Source of the DNA: an uncultured Eubacterium sp.
Lineage (GTDB): Bacteria; Bacillota; Clostridia; Lachnospirales; Lachnospiraceae
Length of the DNA: 64,000 nt
Assembly (NCBI GenBank): GCA_910584595.1
Contig: CAJUBQ010000004.1
Location: 32,577-96,576, forward strand
Reading direction: 5' to 3'
Both the position numbers and the translations under genes were made by a program. The notes under the pieces were generated by a model. That model was not told where the DNA came from. It made no database searches and was given only the letters and a program-made list of their open reading frames with translations. Shown piece after piece: positions 8,434-16,272 of this stretch (positions are counted from its first letter, which is position 1; each line of letters starts with the position of its first letter).

Positions 8434-8726
8434 TTTTATGTTGACTTGATTCTATATAACTGTCTGCTGCGTTGTTATGTGCTTATTGGTTTTAAGGCAG
8501 ACGACTTGATCACCAAGATTTGGGACAGATGCAAATGTACGTTAATTATAGTGACTGTTATGAAAGAATAAAGTGAGAAAATCCAACAATTGGCATTTTG
8601 CTTTGTAAAAAGAGTGACGAAGCATTGGTTGACCTGTTGTTGCCAGATCCGCCCACATCTGCATATTTCCTTCAAGATTTTGTTGACGTTTTTAAAATTA
8701 AGACAGAGAAAAGAGGAACACAATGA
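8434..8726 (+). pseudogene. Remnant of a DUF1016/YhcG-type PD-(D/E)XK nuclease gene
   Basis: Translating this apparently empty gap gives the C-terminal part of a DUF1016 (YhcG) protein in broken pieces: VDLILYN, LLRCYVLIGFKADDL, then after a one-base frameshift near 8508-8510 HQDLGQMQMYVNY, then an in-frame stop TGA at 8574-8576, then ENPTIGILLCKKSDEALVDL. These match the family's characteristic C-terminal pattern (DLVFYN, CYVLI.LKA, HQDLGQMQMYVNYYDR, ENPTIGILLC). The N-terminal domain is absent. The end overlaps the start of the next gene. Confidence 0.85.
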
Positions 8727-9472
8727 AAGTTACATTTTTACACCACAGCAGTTTTTTGGTAGAACTGGAACATACGATTTTGTTATTTGACTATTTTGCA
8801 GGAGATCGTGTCAATGGATTTCATTTTACCGGAACGATTCCAAGACTGGATACGGAAAAAGATTTTTATGTATTTGCCAGCCATAAGCATCGGGATCATT
8901 TTGACATGGACAATTTAAAGCTGGCTGAACAGTATCCGAACATACGGTTTTTATTTTCCAAAGACTGTAAAATGACGCGTAACTTTTTGAAAAAGCATGG
9001 CTATCCGCAGGAAATAACGCAAAAGATTATGTATTTGGCGCCTGAGAAAACATATGAAGCCGGCAACATCAAAATCCGTACGTTAAGGTCTACCGATGAG
9101 GGAGTGGCATTTTGCATACAGGCGGAGGATAAACATATTTATCATGCCGGAGATTTGAACTGGTGGTATTGGGAAGGCGCCGGAGATTTGATAAACGGAC
9201 GTATGGAGCGGGGATTTAAGCGTGAAATGCGCAGAATTGAAAATGAGCATTTTGATTTGGCATTTGTATTGTTAGATCCACGCCAGGAAAGTGACGCATT
9301 TAAAGGATTTGGATATTTTATGCGAAATGTGGATGCGGATCATGTATTTCCCATGCATATGTGGCAGGACTATTCTTTCATAGAAACATTTAAGAAGCGT
9401 ACAGATAATGATTATTTTTTGAGCAGAATAGTTACGATTACGAAAGAGAATGAAGTATTTGATTTTTCGTAA
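8723..9472 (+). CDS. Metallo-beta-lactamase-fold hydrolase
   Basis: This 249-residue soluble protein has the family's metal-binding motif HxHxDH as SHKHRDHFD (near residue 55), a second metal site in IYHAGDLNWWYW, and a late histidine in HVFPMHMWQDY. It resembles the UlaG-like branch of hydrolases, but the substrate cannot be read from the sequence. AGAGGA lies just upstream of the ATG. A strong terminator follows immediately. Confidence 0.88.
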   Translation: MKVTFLHHSSFLVELEHTILLFDYFAGDRVNGFHFTGTIPRLDTEKDFYVFASHKHRDHFDMDNLKLAEQYPNIRFLFSKDCKMTRNFLKKHGYPQEITQKIMYLAPEKTYEAGNIKIRTLRSTDEGVAFCIQAEDKHIYHAGDLNWWYWEGAGDLINGRMERGFKREMRRIENEHFDLAFVLLDPRQESDAFKGFGYFMRNVDADHVFPMHMWQDYSFIETFKKRTDNDYFLSRIVTITKENEVFDFS

Positions 9473-9524
9473 AAAAAGAACATAGCTATAAAGTTTGATA
9501 CGAACTTTTGCTATGTTCTTTTTT
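9472..9524. terminator. Bidirectional rho-independent terminator
   Basis: A 15-bp stem (9472-9486 with 9510-9524; AAAAAAGAACATAGC and its complement) carries A-runs and T-runs at its two ends, so it can stop transcription from the hydrolase gene and from the convergent lipoprotein gene. Confidence 0.85.
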
Positions 9525-9573
9525 CGTTTACAATGGTTTAATCTTTATCTGGATAAATTTGTCATTGATTGTT

Positions 9574-10023
9574 TTATTCGGATTCACTTTGGACAAGGAC
9601 CGTATTCGGATTTCCATCTATGGCTTGTTCGATCACAGCGGATGCAAGTTTTAAAAAGTTGCTGCCGGAATGACTGGCGCCGCTGATAGTATCAATACCA
9701 TCCGTATTTTGCGATTCAATCAGCTGTGCGACATATTTTCTTGTATAATCATTTGGATAAGTGGTGCAGACAGCTGCCATATTTTCCATATAGGCATTGT
9801 CCCATGCTTTAATATAACCGCTTGGATTTTTGGCATTAAATTCTGCGTATACAATGTTATCATCTTTTACCATAATGCATAAATATTCTTTCCAGCCATG
9901 CGAATAATCAGACATTTGCGCAGTATAAAATCCATCTTTTAAAGAGGCGGATCCGCAGCCATTGAGCGGCAAGGCGCATAAAAGCAGAAAAAGAAACGGC
10001 AGTATACGAACTGTTTTTTTCAT
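9574..10023 (-). CDS. FMN-binding-domain lipoprotein (PplA-like, single domain)
   Basis: The 149-residue protein begins with a lipoprotein signal peptide ending in the lipobox LNGC (Cys23). The mature part resembles the FMN-binding domain of the extracellular electron-transfer lipoprotein PplA. The motif DTISGAS matches the site to which ApbE covalently attaches FMN through a phosphoester (D-x-x-S/T-G-A-S/T), with Ser at the acceptor position rather than the commoner Thr. A strong AGGAGG precedes the start. It is 12 bases downstream of a chemoreceptor gene on the same strand, so the two are probably co-transcribed. A role in sensing or carrying electrons at the cell surface is inferred. Confidence 0.85.
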   Translation of the reverse strand: MKKTVRILPFLFLLLCALPLNGCGSASLKDGFYTAQMSDYSHGWKEYLCIMVKDDNIVYAEFNAKNPSGYIKAWDNAYMENMAAVCTTYPNDYTRKYVAQLIESQNTDGIDTISGASHSGSNFLKLASAVIEQAIDGNPNTVLVQSESE

Positions 10024-10035
10024 AAAGCAGACCTC

Positions 10036-11997
10036 CTATATGTCTTTTAATTTTACCTGTGATACGTATTGATGCAGGCTTTCGGACTGTTTTAAGGACC
10101 CGGCGGCCATTTGTGCTGTTTCTTCTGCCAGACGGTGATTTTCCTGTGCAATACTGCGGATAGAATCCAATTGTACGGTCACGCAGGATACGGCAGTTGC
10201 TTGTTCGTCGGCAGTGTCGGAAAGCTGTACGGATATTTCACGGTATTGTTTTGCAACTGCCTGGATTTCATGAAAGGCTTCTGCTGTCTCATTTGCTGCT
10301 TCTAACCCTTTTTGAATCATTTCGGCAGAGCTTTGAATAATCTCGTCCGTCTGACGCAGGGCGTCGGAAGTCTTTGCGGACAGCTGTCCGATTTCCGCGG
10401 CGACAACGGCAAACCCGTGGCCTGCTTCTCCTGCTCGGGCAGCTTCAATGGAAGCATTTAATGAAAGCAGATTTGTCTGGAAAGAGATATCTCCTATCAT
10501 CCTGCTGATTTTGGAAATTTCCTGTACGGAATCATGAATTTCCTGCATGAAAGACAGCAAACTTTGCATGGATGCGGCTCCAAGGGTCGTTTTTTCAGTT
10601 GCATTTTCTGAACAGGATTCCATTTGAAGCACCTGTTCTTTATTTTTTTCAATGGCCATTGTGATAGAAGCAGAACTTTCTTCTAATTGCTGCAGCAGTT
10701 CGGACTGCTTTAAAGATGCGCTTTGAAGTTGTCCGGCATAATCAGATACGATCATTGAATTCTGATTCACTTCCTGCGACGACTGGTTCATACGCTGCAT
10801 TGTCTGGTTCAACGAGTCACTGATATGATTCAGCGAATCGCGTATGGAAGTAAAATCACCGTGAAAGTTATCGGGAATGGCAACTGTATAATCCCCTTTC
10901 GCGAGTTCACCCAGGCAGGTGCGTATATTTTGTATGTATGTATTTAGGCTTGCAATTGTTTTCGCCAGTGCGTCAGTTAAAATGGCTGTCTCATCGTTGC
11001 TTTCAGACAAGACGACATCATCTGTTAAATTACCGTCTGCCAGATCTTGCAGACGATTTGTGGCAGATGACAAAGAGACAGATATTTTTTGTGAGACAGT
11101 AGTAATCCACAACGCTCCAATAACCAAAAATATGACGGATAACAAAATAGATAGTCCGATGGATTTTATTACAGTGTCCATAAACTCAATTCTTGGAGCA
11201 TGGAGCATGAGCGCCCAGTTTGTGCCGGGGATTGGAGCATATCCGACATAACTTTTTTTCCCATTAAATGAAATGATATCGGAGCCGGTTTGATAGGCAA
11301 GCATTTTATCGTAAGTTTTTTTGGCGGCGGAGGAATCCGCTGAGTCATAAATGTTTTTTTGCTCTTTTATCATGGTAGTGTTGCGGTCGCCAATGATCTG
11401 GCCGTCTTCATTTACAATGCAGGCGCTTCCGGTGCTTCCTACGATTAACATGCTTAAGACATCGTTTAAAATATCATATTTATAGCTGCCAATCAAATAT
11501 CCAATGGTCTCTTCTTCTATTGTATATGGAATGCCTACGCTAAGCTGTACCAAGCCGTCTGCTTCGTAAGGATCGCCAATGACTATATTCCCAGTTTCTT
11601 TTAATAAGGAATAGTAGTTTTGGTCAGTGATGGAAGAGGGGGCATGGTCGTCTCCATATAATTTTTGACCGTCCGGGTCATAAGCAGCCAACCAGACAAA
11701 TTCAATCTGAAGTTTGGCATTATTCAGACAGACCTGTTTGTCTTGATCCGAAGATGCGGGATCTGCTAAAGCTGTTTCCCTGGAGAGGTTATACATCCGC
11801 TCGCATAAAAGGTGCAGGTTGGAGCTGATGCTTTGGGAAGCAATTCTTGCGGTAGTCTGCATATTGTCCAGCAACGAGTTATTTGTAGAACGGATATTGC
11901 CGGCACACATAATCACCGAGACTACGAAAACCTGAAAAATTGCTACAGCCATGACATAAAAAATGATTTTTTGTTTGATATTATGAAACTTTTTCAT
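10036..11997 (-). CDS. Methyl-accepting chemotaxis protein with dCache-type sensor
   Basis: The 653-residue chemoreceptor has an N-terminal membrane segment (about residues 10-32), an extracellular Cache-type sensor of about 240 residues, a second membrane segment (about 277-300), a HAMP domain, and a cytoplasmic signalling domain with the hairpin tip SFQTNLLSLNASIEAARAGEAGHGFAVVA-type sequence (about 505-535), split here only for description. It should bind CheW/CheA and control flagellar rotation. The ligand is unknown. The ribosome binding site AAAGGAG lies upstream of the ATG on the minus strand. The downstream partner gene encodes an FMN-binding lipoprotein. Confidence 0.95.
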   Translation of the reverse strand: MKKFHNIKQKIIFYVMAVAIFQVFVVSVIMCAGNIRSTNNSLLDNMQTTARIASQSISSNLHLLCERMYNLSRETALADPASSDQDKQVCLNNAKLQIEFVWLAAYDPDGQKLYGDDHAPSSITDQNYYSLLKETGNIVIGDPYEADGLVQLSVGIPYTIEEETIGYLIGSYKYDILNDVLSMLIVGSTGSACIVNEDGQIIGDRNTTMIKEQKNIYDSADSSAAKKTYDKMLAYQTGSDIISFNGKKSYVGYAPIPGTNWALMLHAPRIEFMDTVIKSIGLSILLSVIFLVIGALWITTVSQKISVSLSSATNRLQDLADGNLTDDVVLSESNDETAILTDALAKTIASLNTYIQNIRTCLGELAKGDYTVAIPDNFHGDFTSIRDSLNHISDSLNQTMQRMNQSSQEVNQNSMIVSDYAGQLQSASLKQSELLQQLEESSASITMAIEKNKEQVLQMESCSENATEKTTLGAASMQSLLSFMQEIHDSVQEISKISRMIGDISFQTNLLSLNASIEAARAGEAGHGFAVVAAEIGQLSAKTSDALRQTDEIIQSSAEMIQKGLEAANETAEAFHEIQAVAKQYREISVQLSDTADEQATAVSCVTVQLDSIRSIAQENHRLAEETAQMAAGSLKQSESLHQYVSQVKLKDI

Positions 11998-12101
11998 ATC
12001 AATGCACTCCTTTTTCTTACACTATCCGCTTTATTTTAACATATTTTTGTAAAATGTTAATATGTTTTTTTGTTTTTAACAAAATTCAGACGTTTTTCGG
12101 T

Positions 12102-12122
12102 GTAACAGTTCTGAACGGTGAC
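12102..12122. repeat. Degenerate short inverted repeat related to family A
   Basis: GTAACAGTT and AACGGTGAC face each other across three bases. The sequence resembles the end pieces of family A elements (GTAACxGTTCAG). It lies between the divergent chemoreceptor and sigma-D-cassette genes. No target duplication was seen. Confidence 0.4.
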
Positions 12123-12153
12123 CTTTCGGTTTATCTATTCATGACATTTTGTG

Positions 12154-12179
12154 TTAAGTTCTCACACTTTTGCCGATAT
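12154..12179 (+). promoter_or_regulatory. Putative sigma-D (flagellar/FliA-type) promoter
   Basis: TTAAGTTC (12154-12161), 10 bases, then GCCGATAT (12172-12179) closely matches the flagellar sigma pattern (TAAAGTTT, 11 bases, GCCGATAA). It lies about 60 bases ahead of the first gene of a three-gene cassette. Confidence 0.75.
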
Positions 12180-12237
12180 AATATATGAAATACAAATGCA
12201 GTGAAGGATCCCACTGCCAAACAGGAGGTTATTTTTT

Positions 12238-12900
12238 ATGAGAATTACAACCCATATGCTGAATGAAACGGCGAAAAAGACAGGAATTCCGATTCATCAG
12301 ACGAATTTTTTAAGCTACGTGAATGATGAGTCGGCTGGCGGCAATACATTGCTGGATGCTTTAAATAAGAAAGACAAAGTATCTCCAGAGACCATTTCCA
12401 ACTATAAAAAGATGGAAAAAACGGCGCAGAGTTTAAAAGACCAGGCCGGGAAGCTTGCGCAGACAGGCGAAAAGTCATTTTTTGAAAAAATCAAAGAAAG
12501 CGGAAATACGAAAGAGGCTTATGAAGCGGTAGAAAGCTATGTGGAACGTTATAATGCAACACTTTCCAATCTGAACAAATCTTCGGGAATGCTGGATCAG
12601 TATTACAGCCAGATGCTGCAGGAAGCAGCGGATAAAAACAGTGAACAACTGGAAAAGATCGGTATTACAATCAATAAAAACGGGTCATTGTCTGTCAATA
12701 AAGAAAAACTGCATGCAGCTTCTATAGAAGATCTGCAAAGCGCTTTTGGCGGAGAGGGTGAGCTGGCATCTAAGACCGCTTTTCTTGCGGATCGGATTGC
12801 AAACAATGCACAGGCAGGGATAGAGAGTACGACGAGCCAGTATGACGGAATGGGGAATATTTATTCCCAGCTTGCCAGCCAGTTTGATTTTTGGGGGTAA
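12238..12900 (+). CDS. Hypothetical protein, first gene of sigma-D-like cassette
   Basis: The 220-residue protein has no signal peptide or membrane segment and is mostly helical by composition. The segments VERYNATLSNLNKSSGMLDQYY and IGITINKNGSLSVNKEKL (about residues 102-160) look like the helix followed by 'ITINxDGSLSVN' turn found in flagellar cap/hook-associated proteins such as FliD; this is a weak resemblance, not an assignment. It has an AGGAGG site and follows a flagellar-type promoter, so co-expression with motility genes is likely. It may be an export substrate or chaperone-type protein of the flagellum. Confidence 0.75.
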   Translation: MRITTHMLNETAKKTGIPIHQTNFLSYVNDESAGGNTLLDALNKKDKVSPETISNYKKMEKTAQSLKDQAGKLAQTGEKSFFEKIKESGNTKEAYEAVESYVERYNATLSNLNKSSGMLDQYYSQMLQEAADKNSEQLEKIGITINKNGSLSVNKEKLHAASIEDLQSAFGGEGELASKTAFLADRIANNAQAGIESTTSQYDGMGNIYSQLASQFDFWG

Positions 12901-12994
12901 GTTTCAATGGATCGAAGCTGCATTTTTGTATTTTGGCGGATGCTTTATAAACAGGATAAATGGAATTCAATAACATTTCAAGGAGGAAAAGATT

Positions 12995-13789
12995 ATGACC
13001 GCAATTACACAGGCAGAAGTAAGTGCAGCGTCCGGTTATCCTGCAGCTGCAGGTTATGACAGGAATGTGCAGGACACAAAAACGTCAAAAGAAAATCAGA
13101 CCGAAGCGGCCAAAAAGTCCAAAGTTACAAATGGCAGAACAATTGGTGAGCCGAAGCTGAGTGAAAAGGCGCAAAAGTATTATGACCAGCTGCGAAAAAA
13201 GTATGGAAATATGGATTTTATTCTTGTCAGCAGTGATATGAAGCAGCAGGCAAAAGCGAATGCAGGCAGATTTGCAAATCCAAACCGCATGGTCGTTCTG
13301 ATCGATGAAGAAAAAATTGAAAAAATGGCTGAGGATGAGGATTTTCGCAAACAATACGAAGGAATTATCAGCAGCGCGGCGCATAAGATGCCGCAGATTG
13401 CAAAAAGTCTGGGCGCCAGTGCAGACAGCGTAAAAGGGTATGGAATGCAGGTAGATAAAGGCGGGACAGCAACCTTTTTTGCAGTGATTGATAAATCGCT
13501 GGCGGCTCAGAAAGACCGGATTGAAAAAAATGCGGCAAAGAAAGCAGAGGCAAAAAAGCAGGACAAGAAAGCAGCAGAGAAAAAGCGTGCTGAAGATAAA
13601 CGTGCGCAAAAAGCTGAAGATCAGAAAAAGGCAGAAATGAAGGAAGATGACAATACGATTCGGGTAGAAGCATCTTCCATAGAAGAATTGATCCGAAAGA
13701 TCAACGATACGGTTTTTGCATTAAGAAGTGACAGCGTACGTACGGATGAGGAGCGCAAAATCGGCAGTAAATTTGATTTTTCGATTTAG
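12995..13789 (+). CDS. DUF6033 family protein
   Basis: The 264-residue protein has a conserved core of about 110 residues (LSEKAQKYYDQLRKKYGNM, FILVSSDMK, MVVLIDEEKIEKMA, QYEGIISSAAHKM) that I recognise as the DUF6033 family of Lachnospiraceae. A lysine- and alanine-rich charged helix (about 165-215) follows, and then a short C-terminal conserved segment. Function is unknown. AGGAGGAAAAGATT precedes the ATG. It is the second gene of the sigma-D-like cassette, 94 bases after the first. Confidence 0.8.
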   Translation: MTAITQAEVSAASGYPAAAGYDRNVQDTKTSKENQTEAAKKSKVTNGRTIGEPKLSEKAQKYYDQLRKKYGNMDFILVSSDMKQQAKANAGRFANPNRMVVLIDEEKIEKMAEDEDFRKQYEGIISSAAHKMPQIAKSLGASADSVKGYGMQVDKGGTATFFAVIDKSLAAQKDRIEKNAAKKAEAKKQDKKAAEKKRAEDKRAQKAEDQKKAEMKEDDNTIRVEASSIEELIRKINDTVFALRSDSVRTDEERKIGSKFDFSI

Positions 13790-13804
13790 AAGGGATGTGA
13801 TCAG

Positions 13805-14839
13805 ATGGGAAATAACATCAGTTTTTATACGGGAATTGGTCTGTCGAATCAAAATATGCAGACTGATATGTTTGGAAGAAAACAGCGCAATGCCGCTGCA
13901 GGCCCTGCATCCATTCTGACCGGAAAGTTTGATCCGATTGAACAGAAGCGTGAGTTGGCCAGAAAACGGGCGTTAAAAATTGTAAGCGATGCTTTTTCGG
14001 GAGAAAAAAAGATTGATGATGATATCAAGGCGCGTATGGATTTGATTCAACGGTATGAAAGTATGGTGGGAGAAGCTAACCGGGGCCTTGGCGAGATTGA
14101 TGAAAGAATGGAAACGCTTCGTGAAGAATATGAGGTGGATCCGGACAGCCAGGAGCAAAAGGACTTGGAAATTCTTGCGGAATATCGAAGAATTTCCAAG
14201 CGGAATCCGGAAAAGCTGGAGATCTTAATACCGCAGGAAAAACTGGAGCGTGCGAGGACACTGTATGCGGAGGGATACGCTGAAGGCTATACAGAATACC
14301 AAAAGCGCGCACTGGAACTGGATAAAGGGAAAGATCCATATCTGGACCAGCTGGAAGAAGCGAAGAAAGGGCTGATCGAAGAAAACGCCGCGATTCGTGG
14401 AATTGAGAAGGAACGTCTGAAATATCATCCGATTTTAGATGCCGTTCAGCAGGCGGACAAAGTGATGGAAAACGCAGGCAATGAGATCAAAGGAATGCTC
14501 TTAGATGAAGCAGTCGATCATATCGACGAGAAATCTGAAGAAGAGTTTGAAAAGGCAGAAGAGAAGAAGGAAGAAAAGAAGGAAGAAGAGGAAAGAATCG
14601 AACAGATCAAGGAACGCAGAGAAGAGCTGGAAGCGCTTGCGAACCCGGATCAGGCACAAAAAGAACACAAACGAGCAGAAGAAGATACCGATCCGATGTA
14701 TGGAGATGTATTAACAGAAGCAATTCTTAAAATGGATGGCATCAAAAATGATGTCAAGCAGGAAGTTTCGGATATGATGACAAAAATGAAAATTGCTGCT
14801 GAGGATTTAAAAGGGCTCAAAGTAGATGAAATGATTTAA
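13805..14839 (+). CDS. Hypothetical coiled-coil protein, third gene of sigma-D-like cassette
   Basis: The 344-residue protein has a conserved-looking N-terminus (NNISFYTGIGLSNQNMQTD), a helical body, and a long highly charged Glu/Lys coiled coil (about 230-290, including EEKKEEKKEEEERIEQI). No signal peptide or membrane segment is visible. Function is unknown. It starts 15 bases after the DUF6033 gene and is followed by a hairpin terminator, so it closes the three-gene unit. Confidence 0.78.
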   Translation: MGNNISFYTGIGLSNQNMQTDMFGRKQRNAAAGPASILTGKFDPIEQKRELARKRALKIVSDAFSGEKKIDDDIKARMDLIQRYESMVGEANRGLGEIDERMETLREEYEVDPDSQEQKDLEILAEYRRISKRNPEKLEILIPQEKLERARTLYAEGYAEGYTEYQKRALELDKGKDPYLDQLEEAKKGLIEENAAIRGIEKERLKYHPILDAVQQADKVMENAGNEIKGMLLDEAVDHIDEKSEEEFEKAEEKKEEKKEEEERIEQIKERREELEALANPDQAQKEHKRAEEDTDPMYGDVLTEAILKMDGIKNDVKQEVSDMMTKMKIAAEDLKGLKVDEMI

Positions 14840-14844
14840 TTAAG

Positions 14845-14884
14845 AAGGAGGATGGCCAGTGCCATTCTCCTTGTAGTATTTTAC
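14845..14884 (+). terminator. Rho-independent terminator of the three-gene cassette
   Basis: A 12-bp stem with one mismatch (AAGGAGGATGGC, 14845-14856, with 14861-14872) is followed by a T-containing tail (GTAGTATTTT). Confidence 0.65.
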
Positions 14885-14972
14885 AGCATATGGAAATTTA
14901 ATATTTATATGGAAATTTTATAATAATAGAAATTTTATAGATTAAGAAAATATTTCATAATGACAATACAGA

Positions 14973-15001
14973 TTTACAATGTTATACTGTATTTGTATAA
15001 A
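14973..15001 (+). promoter_or_regulatory. Putative vegetative promoter in the 389-base gap before the deacetylase gene
   Basis: TTTACA (14973-14978) and TATAAA (14996-15001) are separated by 17 bases. The rest of the gap (14885-15228) is AT-rich, with no coding frame that I can support. Confidence 0.5.
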
Positions 15002-15228
15002 GAAGGATCATCCTGGTCACAATGTTATATGACTACATGCATGGGCGTTGAATTGACTGTAAATTCGTATAAAAAACAGATAACGGGAATAAAAAAATAA
15101 AGAAAATAGAAAAATATGGAAAATATCCCTAAAAAAACAACAATATAAAGCAAAAAAATCGTATTCATTGCGAAGCAAATATGATACAATGATTTGGATA
15201 ATAAGGACCAGGGGGCTGGGGAAATTGA

Positions 15229-16245
15229 ATGAGTGATAAAAATGAAGGGCTGAATGACCGGCTTGCACGTAAAAAACGAGTACAGCGGATGAAGACGGGA
15301 TTAGTCTGGTTTTTCATAACGTGGCTGTTGGCTCAGACATTGATTTCGATTACACTGATTGCAAAAGTGCACTCGCTTCAGGAGCAGATTGATATCATTA
15401 CTGAGAATACGATTCGCAGCCAGCAGGTAGAGCAAAAAGAGAATCAGACGTTAAGTTCCAAAGATGCATTGGAATCCGCAACAGGAAAAGAGAGCAAAAA
15501 TGGCGAATCTGCGGATCAAATCCGACTGTCGGCTAAAAATGCAGGACAGGTGATGGCTGGTGCAGATCAAATAAAAAAAGCAGAAAAACAGACAGAAACG
15601 AAGGATGATGTCCAAAAGGTGTATTTGACATTTGACGATGGACCGAGTAAAAATACGGAAAAGATATTAGATATTTTGGATCAGTATCATGTAAAAGCAA
15701 CTTTCTTTCTGACAGGCAGAGAAGATAAACAGTCTATGAAGCTGTATCGGGAGATTGCAAAGCGCGGGCATACAATCGGAATGCATTCTTACACTCATAA
15801 GTATGATGAGATTTATCATTCTGTAGAAGATTTTGAGCAGGATTTAGATCAGATTCAGAGCCAGATCGAAGATGCGGTAGGGACGAAGTGTTCTTTATAC
15901 CGATTTCCGGGAGGCAGCAGCAATCAGGTCAGCAAACTGGATATGAAAGAATTTATCCGCGTTTTAAAAGAAAGAGAAATCACATATTTTGACTGGAATG
16001 TAGAATGCGGAGATGCAACTTCCCATCAATATACGGTTCAGGAATTAGTTGACAATGTTATGAAAGACGTTGTAAAGTATCATACGTCAGTAGTGCTGAT
16101 GCATGATGCAGAAAATAAGCCGAATACGGTAAAAGCTTTGCCGCGTATTATTAAGCAGCTTTTGAAAATGGATGCAGAGATATTGCCTATTGATGAAAAT
16201 ACGACGGTTGTGCAGCATGTTTCGTCAGAAAGTGTGGAAGACTGA
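15229..16245 (+). CDS. Membrane-anchored polysaccharide deacetylase (NodB fold)
   Basis: The 338-residue protein has an N-terminal membrane anchor (about residues 23-45) and a coiled and charged linker. Its C-terminal NodB catalytic domain (about 130-325) shows the motifs TFDDGPSKNT (catalytic Asp and metal Asp), HSYTH (metal histidines), RFPGGSSN and LMHD. The family removes acetyl groups from peptidoglycan or chitin-like sugars outside the cell. It lies directly ahead of the bactofilin gene, 27 bases away, which suggests a shared role in cell-envelope shaping. Confidence 0.9.
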   Translation: MSDKNEGLNDRLARKKRVQRMKTGLVWFFITWLLAQTLISITLIAKVHSLQEQIDIITENTIRSQQVEQKENQTLSSKDALESATGKESKNGESADQIRLSAKNAGQVMAGADQIKKAEKQTETKDDVQKVYLTFDDGPSKNTEKILDILDQYHVKATFFLTGREDKQSMKLYREIAKRGHTIGMHSYTHKYDEIYHSVEDFEQDLDQIQSQIEDAVGTKCSLYRFPGGSSNQVSKLDMKEFIRVLKEREITYFDWNVECGDATSHQYTVQELVDNVMKDVVKYHTSVVLMHDAENKPNTVKALPRIIKQLLKMDAEILPIDENTTVVQHVSSESVED

Positions 16246-16272
16246 CTACATACGGATAAATGGAGGTAAGAA

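Noticed and set aside
8475..8723. 82-codon minus-strand frame and 66-codon plus-strand frame in the gap before the hydrolase gene
   Set aside because: Both are shadows of the decayed DUF1016 gene, whose own frames explain the sequence better.
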